Shown here: piece after piece, positions 59,866-64,000 of the stretch
Numbering within the stretch: the stretch's first letter is position 1
Layout: each line of letters begins with the position of its first letter
NCBI GenBank assembly: GCA_040766325.1
Contig: JAXGQR010000003.1
Location: 62,001-126,000 of the forward strand
DNA length: 64,000 bases
Direction of reading: 5' to 3'
Source of the DNA: Dehalobacterium sp040766325
Lineage (GTDB): Bacteria; Bacillota; Dehalobacteriia; Dehalobacteriales; Dehalobacteriaceae
The notes under the pieces: generated by a model
Seen by the model: the letters and a program-made list of their open reading frames with translations, nothing else
The model's database searches: none
Told to the model about the DNA's origin: nothing
Translations under genes and position numbers: made by a program

Positions 59866-60505
59866 AGGTGTTCCCCCCCTTCAAATTTTCAATATCTTTG
59901 TATCTCGACACACGACATTTTTCCGCACTGATAATCGCTTTTATTTCCGCAGCTGCCTTTTCCACCTCTCCATTGATGATGGCATATTGATACTCGGTGA
60001 TCGCAGCTAACTCCCCATCGACACAGGAAAGGCGATAACGGATGGTTTCCGGGCTATCTGTTGCCCTTCCTTTAATCCTTTTCTCTAACTCTTCTTTGGA
60101 AGGAGGCAGAAGGAAAATAAAAATACCCTCGGGAAAAATTTCTTTAACCTTTAAAGCGCCCTGAATGTCAATTTCTAAAAAAACATCCTTTCCCTGAGCT
60201 AAACACGCTTCTACTGCCGAGCGAGGAGTTCCGTAGTAATTACCATAAACTTCTGCCCATTCTAAAAAATCTCCTTTTTCCCTTCTCGCCATAAACTCTT
60301 CCCGGGAAATAAAAAAATAATTCACTCCGTCCACCTCTCCGGACCGCTTAGGTCTTGTTGTTGCTGAGATGGAAAAGGCTATCTCGGGATGTTTCAATCT
60401 CAAAAAGGAGCATACCGTTCCCTTGCCTACACCTGATGGTCCGGAGATCACAATCAGCAGTCCTGTTTCTTTTAAGGGAAACACATTAATCCCCCGATTC
60501 ATCAT
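59858..60505 (-). CDS. gmk: Guanylate kinase
   Basis: This 215-residue kinase converts GMP to GDP. The P-loop is SGPSGVGKGTVCSFL (about 20-34), GMP-binding residues lie in SISATTRPKRSGEVDGVNYFF, and the lid has RIKGRATDSPETI. The start is an ATG inside the remA end (20-base overlap). The frame begins MNRGINVFPLKETG, giving a short N-terminal addition compared with many homologues. Confidence 0.96.
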   Translation of the reverse strand: MMNRGINVFPLKETGLLIVISGPSGVGKGTVCSFLRLKHPEIAFSISATTRPKRSGEVDGVNYFFISREEFMARREKGDFLEWAEVYGNYYGTPRSAVEACLAQGKDVFLEIDIQGALKVKEIFPEGIFIFLLPPSKEELEKRIKGRATDSPETIRYRLSCVDGELAAITEYQYAIINGEVEKAAAEIKAIISAEKCRVSRYKDIENLKGGNTCD

Positions 60506-60767
60506 TTTGTTGTGTTAAATTTTCTTCTTTACTGGATAACCGGTTGGCCACCGTTTCCGGCTGCACAGCCGATAAAACCACATGATCGGAGTCGGTAATG
60601 ATCACCGCTCTCGTTCTTCTTCCATAAGTGGCATCTACCAATGTACCTTTATCCCGGGCTTCCTGAATCACCCGTTTAATTGGTGCCGATTCCGGACTGA
60701 CAATAGCGATGATGCGATTAGCTGAAACAATATTGCCAAAGCCAATGTTAATCAGCTTAATGTCCAT
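60486..60767 (-). CDS. remA: RemA family (DUF370) regulatory protein
   Basis: The 93 residues are the RemA type: KLINIGFGNIVSANRIIAI, VSPESAPIKRVIQEARDKG and the R-R-T-R-A-V-I-I-T-D motif. In B. subtilis RemA is a DNA-binding protein that forms wrapped assemblies and activates matrix genes. The C-terminal 20 residues extend past the usual core and overlap gmk. AGGAGG is upstream of the ATG. Confidence 0.93.
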   Translation of the reverse strand: MDIKLINIGFGNIVSANRIIAIVSPESAPIKRVIQEARDKGTLVDATYGRRTRAVIITDSDHVVLSAVQPETVANRLSSKEENLTQQNDESGD

Positions 60768-60783
60768 GTATCATTCCTCCTCT

Positions 60784-61110
60784 TTACTGATTATTACCCA
60801 ATTTATTTAATAAAACCGCCTTTTGCTTCGGACCAAGACCTTGTATTCTTCGAGTCTCGGCAATACCAATTTCCTTCATGATTTTTTTGGAGGTAACTTT
60901 GCCAATTTGGGGCAAAGACTCTAAAAGGTATCTCACTCTCATGCGGGCGATAGCTTCATTTTCTACCTGATCAAAAACATCTGTCAGTTTCAATTGTCCT
61001 GATTTTAATTGTTTTCTAATATCCATTCTTTTTTTGCGCATTTCCTGAGCTTTAGCCAAAGCATTGTTCCGATCCTCACTTGTTAGTTCTGGAACAGCCA
61101 AAAAATTCAC
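60784..61110 (-). CDS. mihF: Integration host factor, mIHF type
   Basis: The 108 residues match the actinobacterial-type IHF family, which also occurs in some Clostridia. The signature is MRVRYLLESLPQIGKVTSKK followed by E-I-G-I-A-E-T-R-R-I-Q-G-L-G, a helix-two-turn-helix DNA-binding region. It is a nucleoid protein that bends DNA. Position between yicC and remA, with a 9-base gap to yicC, is the usual one in this clade. GGGGG precedes the ATG. Confidence 0.9.
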   Translation of the reverse strand: MNFLAVPELTSEDRNNALAKAQEMRKKRMDIRKQLKSGQLKLTDVFDQVENEAIARMRVRYLLESLPQIGKVTSKKIMKEIGIAETRRIQGLGPKQKAVLLNKLGNNQ

Positions 61111-61119
61111 CCCCGTTTC

Positions 61120-61998
61120 TTACTCCAGATTTTGAACCTGCTCCCTGACTTTTTCCAATTCACTTTTTACTTCTACTACATAACGACTGATGATCAAATC
61201 ATTAGCCTTTGACCCGATGGTATTGATTTCACGATTCATTTCCTGTACCAAAAAATCAAGCTTACGTCCCACCGCATCATTGCTGGCTAAAAACAGCTTC
61301 ATCTGACTCAGGTGACTCTTCAACCGAACTAGTTCCTCTGTAATGGAAGCTCTGTCGGCAAAAAAAGCCACCTCATTTGCCAATTTACTCTCATCAATCT
61401 GAATTTCCCCTAACAATTCCTGCACTCTTTGGGTCAATTTTTCTTGGTGTTCCTGTACAACTAAAGGGCTTCTTTCTTCAATATCTTGAACATAGTCCAA
61501 AATGATACTGCCCCTTTTTTCGAGATCGATAGCTAATTTTTCCCCTTCTGCCGTCCTCATAAGCGCTAGACCCTGACAGGCCTGAACTACCGCCACTTTT
61601 ATCCCAGGCCACATTTCTTCTAAATCTTCCTTTTCTTCTTCAAGCACAAAAACACCCGGCATTTGAGCCAGATATGACAAATGAACTTCTTCTTTAATCT
61701 GACAAAGAGAAGATAATTCCCTTAAAGCTTCATAATAAGCCAGCCCAATTCCCTTGTCAACCTTTACCAAATCTTTATGCTCTCCTGTTTTCTCCAAGGT
61801 CAAGAAGAGATCCAAACGCCCCCGCATAACATACTCTTGTACCAGTTTTTTGATACGTTCTTCCAATGGAAGAAGCTTTTTAGGCATACGCACGACAATT
61901 TCTAAAAATCTATGATTTACCGATTTTACTTCCACTGTATACATATGTTTAGCGGAAGACCCTTCGCCTTGACCGTAACCGGTCATACTTTTTACCAT
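61120..61998 (-). CDS. yicC: YicC family endoribonuclease-type protein
   Basis: The 292 residues have the two YicC halves: an N-terminal VKSMTGYGQGEG and VEVKSVNHRFLEI, and a DUF1732 C-terminal part with GRKLDFLVQEMNREINTIGSKAND. E. coli YicC is reported to be an RNA-cleaving enzyme, and the B. subtilis homologue is YloC. It heads the minus-strand operon down to metK and is divergent from rqcH. The ATG is preceded by AAAGGATG. Confidence 0.94.
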   Translation of the reverse strand: MVKSMTGYGQGEGSSAKHMYTVEVKSVNHRFLEIVVRMPKKLLPLEERIKKLVQEYVMRGRLDLFLTLEKTGEHKDLVKVDKGIGLAYYEALRELSSLCQIKEEVHLSYLAQMPGVFVLEEEKEDLEEMWPGIKVAVVQACQGLALMRTAEGEKLAIDLEKRGSIILDYVQDIEERSPLVVQEHQEKLTQRVQELLGEIQIDESKLANEVAFFADRASITEELVRLKSHLSQMKLFLASNDAVGRKLDFLVQEMNREINTIGSKANDLIISRYVVEVKSELEKVREQVQNLE

Positions 61999-62336
61999 AT
62001 TTTCATCCTTTCTTCATATGTAAACCTCGATTAAACTCATTTAAACACATTGAATCTTTTTCCTGTTTTCTCATTTATTATGTCCATACACTTGTTGATT
62101 CTACTCATACCAGAGAAAATCCTCCTCTTTGCTCATAAATTCTCTTGATTTTTGATATTTTCAGCTTATTCTATCTTTAGACAAACTACATCCTGTTCCC
62201 GTTCATAAAAGACTTTCCCGCCTCTGGCATTGAATTTTTGCCTATGATATACTATCAATTAAATCTATATTTCAGTCAATCACTCATTTTCCCAAGACTT
62301 ATGAAACTTTGGGAAAATGGTCTGGAGGGGAAATTT
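61999..62336. promoter_or_regulatory. Divergent promoter region yicC / rqcH with leader hairpin
   Basis: There is no gene here. On the plus strand TGATATACT (62245-62253) is an extended -10 for rqcH, with a weak TGGCAT 17 bases before it. The rqcH leader holds a perfect 11-base inverted repeat, CATTTTCCCAA / TTGGGAAAATG (62285-62319), ending just before the ribosome binding site TGGAGGGG. The yicC promoter could not be fixed. Confidence 0.5.
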
Positions 62337-64000
62337 ATGCCTTTTGACGGCTTAGTCATGTCTGCCATCCAACAAGAACTGACGGATAAAATTATTTCTG
62401 GTAAAATACTGAAGATCTATCAACCGGAGCGCCATACGGTGATATTGAAAATCCGCAAAGGTTCCGATAGCCATCAATTATTAATCTGTGCCCATCCCAT
62501 GGTAGGGCGAATCCATTTTACCGCAGAAACGAAAGAAAATCCCCTTACGCCCCCTATGTTTTGTATGGTGTTAAGAAAACATTTGGAAGGAGGACGTATT
62601 GCTGCCATTGAACAACAGGGTTTGGACCGGGTGCTTCATCTTTCAGTGGAAGCCTATGACGAAATCGGCCAACCGAGCAAAAGAACTCTGATCGTTGAAA
62701 TAATGGGCAAGCACAGTAATATCATACTGGTTAACCCAGAGGATAATACAATCTTAGACGGTATCAAAAGATACACCCACCTAGTATCCCGGCATCGAGA
62801 AATTTTACCGGGCAGAATTTATATCGCACCTCCGGAACAAAAAAAAATGGATCCCTTTACCATCAATGAAGAAAATTTTGTTCAGACATTACTTTCTTTA
62901 CCTTTAAACACGAAGGTCAAGAAAGGATTAGTGCAAATTTTAGCCGGTTTCTCGCCTCTTTTGACTCAAGAGATCCTTTTCAGGGCTCAATTACCTGAGA
63001 TGACGATCATTGATGAATTGGGAGAATATGAGCTGATTCGCCTTTGGCAGGCACTGAATGAAATCATTGCTCCTTTAAAGAATCGGCAGCTACAGACTAA
63101 TGTAGTCCTGGATGGGGAAAGACCCATTGATTTTTCCTTTATCCATCTCCAACAATTTTGTGAGTATCGCCTGATGGAATTTCCTCAGATAAGTGCGGCC
63201 TTGGATTTCTTTTTTACCCGCCAGGAAGAAAATGAACTTTTTATAGCACGGCAAAGAGAATTAATCAAGATCGTCACCAATGAATCAGAAAGGGTGGAAA
63301 AAAAACTCGCCCTGCAACGGGAAAAACTCCAGGAAACAGAGGAGGCAAACCATTACCGTTTGCTGGGGGATCTGATTACGGCAAATATGTATAACTTATC
63401 CAAAGGAATGAGTGAGGCTGTATTGGATAATTTATATGACGGGGAAGAATCTATTCCGGTTACGCTGAATCCGGTTTTATCACCTGCAGAAAATGCTCAA
63501 TTTTATTATAAAAGATATAATAAGGCAAAATCGTCGAAGGCATTAATCGAAGAACAAATGATCAAGAATCAAGAGGAACTGGACTATCTTTTTTCTGTGC
63601 TGACCTACCTAGAGCAATCTCAAAACATTGATGAACTGGAAGAAATAAGACAAGAGTTGGTGGAAAATTCTTACCTTAAGGAGAAGCATGCCCGAAAAAA
63701 AACAAAAAACAAGGGTAAGTCCTCCCCGCCCCTGACTTTTACTACACGAGATAATTATACCATTTTGGTAGGAAAAAATAACAAACAAAATGATTTATTA
63801 ACCTTAAAAATGGCGCGGAAAGATGATTTGTGGCTTCATACAAAGAATATTGCGGGGAGCCACGTTATTATCCGACGCAAAACCGGTGCAGAGATTCCCT
63901 TTTCCGTCATTGAAGAGGCGGCACGTTTGGCTGCTTACCACAGCAAAGCTCGGGATTCCTCCCAAGTACCGGTGGATTACACCCTAGTAAGCAAAGTAAA
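62337..64000 (+). CDS. rqcH: RqcH/NFACT-family ribosome quality control protein, partial
   Basis: The frame opens at an ATG at 62337 after TGGAGGGG and runs off the right edge, giving 554 of about 580 residues. Family marks are MPFDGLVMSAIQQELTDKII at the start (NFACT-N), LICAHPMVGRIHFT and FCMVLRKHLEGGRI, IVEIMGKHSNIIL, a central coiled coil (about 300-440), and the NFACT-R part with LTLKMARKDDLWLHTKNIAGSHVII. RqcH binds stalled 50S-peptidyl-tRNA complexes and adds alanine tails. Older annotations call it fibronectin-binding protein. Confidence 0.95.
   Translation, partial: MPFDGLVMSAIQQELTDKIISGKILKIYQPERHTVILKIRKGSDSHQLLICAHPMVGRIHFTAETKENPLTPPMFCMVLRKHLEGGRIAAIEQQGLDRVLHLSVEAYDEIGQPSKRTLIVEIMGKHSNIILVNPEDNTILDGIKRYTHLVSRHREILPGRIYIAPPEQKKMDPFTINEENFVQTLLSLPLNTKVKKGLVQILAGFSPLLTQEILFRAQLPEMTIIDELGEYELIRLWQALNEIIAPLKNRQLQTNVVLDGERPIDFSFIHLQQFCEYRLMEFPQISAALDFFFTRQEENELFIARQRELIKIVTNESERVEKKLALQREKLQETEEANHYRLLGDLITANMYNLSKGMSEAVLDNLYDGEESIPVTLNPVLSPAENAQFYYKRYNKAKSSKALIEEQMIKNQEELDYLFSVLTYLEQSQNIDELEEIRQELVENSYLKEKHARKKTKNKGKSSPPLTFTTRDNYTILVGKNNKQNDLLTLKMARKDDLWLHTKNIAGSHVIIRRKTGAEIPFSVIEEAARLAAYHSKARDSSQVPVDYTLVSKV

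Overview
The window looks like chromosome from a low-to-medium GC, endospore-forming, strictly anaerobic Firmicute of the Clostridia, most like the Peptococcaceae or Dehalobacterium-type lineages (inference). The signs are a spoVA operon with CotF-like coat genes, a T-box leader, the rqcH / yicC-remA-gmk-rpoZ-coaBC-metK block typical of Firmicutes, an MttB-family methyltransferase, an energy-converting hydrogenase-related membrane complex, and a HesB-like selenoprotein.

Layout. 1-2704: a secreted protein with six Ig-like repeats and a copper-amine-oxidase-N domain, running off the left edge. 2809-9631: an ECF S component, a tryptophan-type T-box in front of a stand-alone trpB2, an EFR1 flavodoxin/ferredoxin protein, a membrane-HTH/MltG-like pair, a P1-type peptidase and an OPT transporter. 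9864-13576: a spore germination operon (DUF1657, YetF with a fused DUF1657-like tail, SpoVAC, SpoVAD, frameshifted SpoVAE, two coat proteins). 13684-17499: a tandem BFD-type [2Fe-2S] protein, an SLC13 permease and a DUF4153 membrane protein. 17783-22483: an MttB-like methyltransferase with a sigma-54 promoter and, on the far side of an IS256 insertion, a PAS/AAA+/Fis sigma-54 activator on the same strand. 22710-28141: a small decayed mobile element lying between two halves of a broken tRNA-Leu, carrying a rolling-circle Rep, a tyrosine integrase split by an IS21 element, and a complete replacement tRNA-Leu. 28491-31853: minC (frameshifted), a TtcA-like thiolase, DUF523, tRNA-Trp and rtcB (frameshifted). 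32096-39712: a six-gene Hyf/Nuo-like complex whose large subunit has lost the Ni-Fe cysteines. 39784-44675: an SDR, an Mrp ATPase, then a heavily eroded zone (MBL hydrolase, DUF134, a shredded IS30 copy, the 3' end of a DAHP synthase). 45021-48292: a two-component system and the selenoprotein. 48386-53478: gatCAB plus a second gatCA copy. 53586-54940: an intact IS30. 55025-57184: tRNA-Thr, an AIM24-type protein and small proteins. 57233-64000: metK, coaBC, rpoZ, gmk, remA, mihF and yicC on the minus strand, with divergent rqcH running off the right edge.

How the genes fit together. Energy metabolism is represented by the membrane complex plus several Fe-S and flavin proteins. C1 metabolism is represented by the MttB-like enzyme and MetK. 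Tryptophan supply appears to be sensed by the T-box, and the tRNA-Trp it would bind is also in the window. A recurring feature is loss of single bases, often in short homopolymers, in otherwise well-kept genes (spoVAE, mttB start, minC, rtcB, gatA). Raw reads should decide whether this is real decay or consensus error before any of these genes is called dead.
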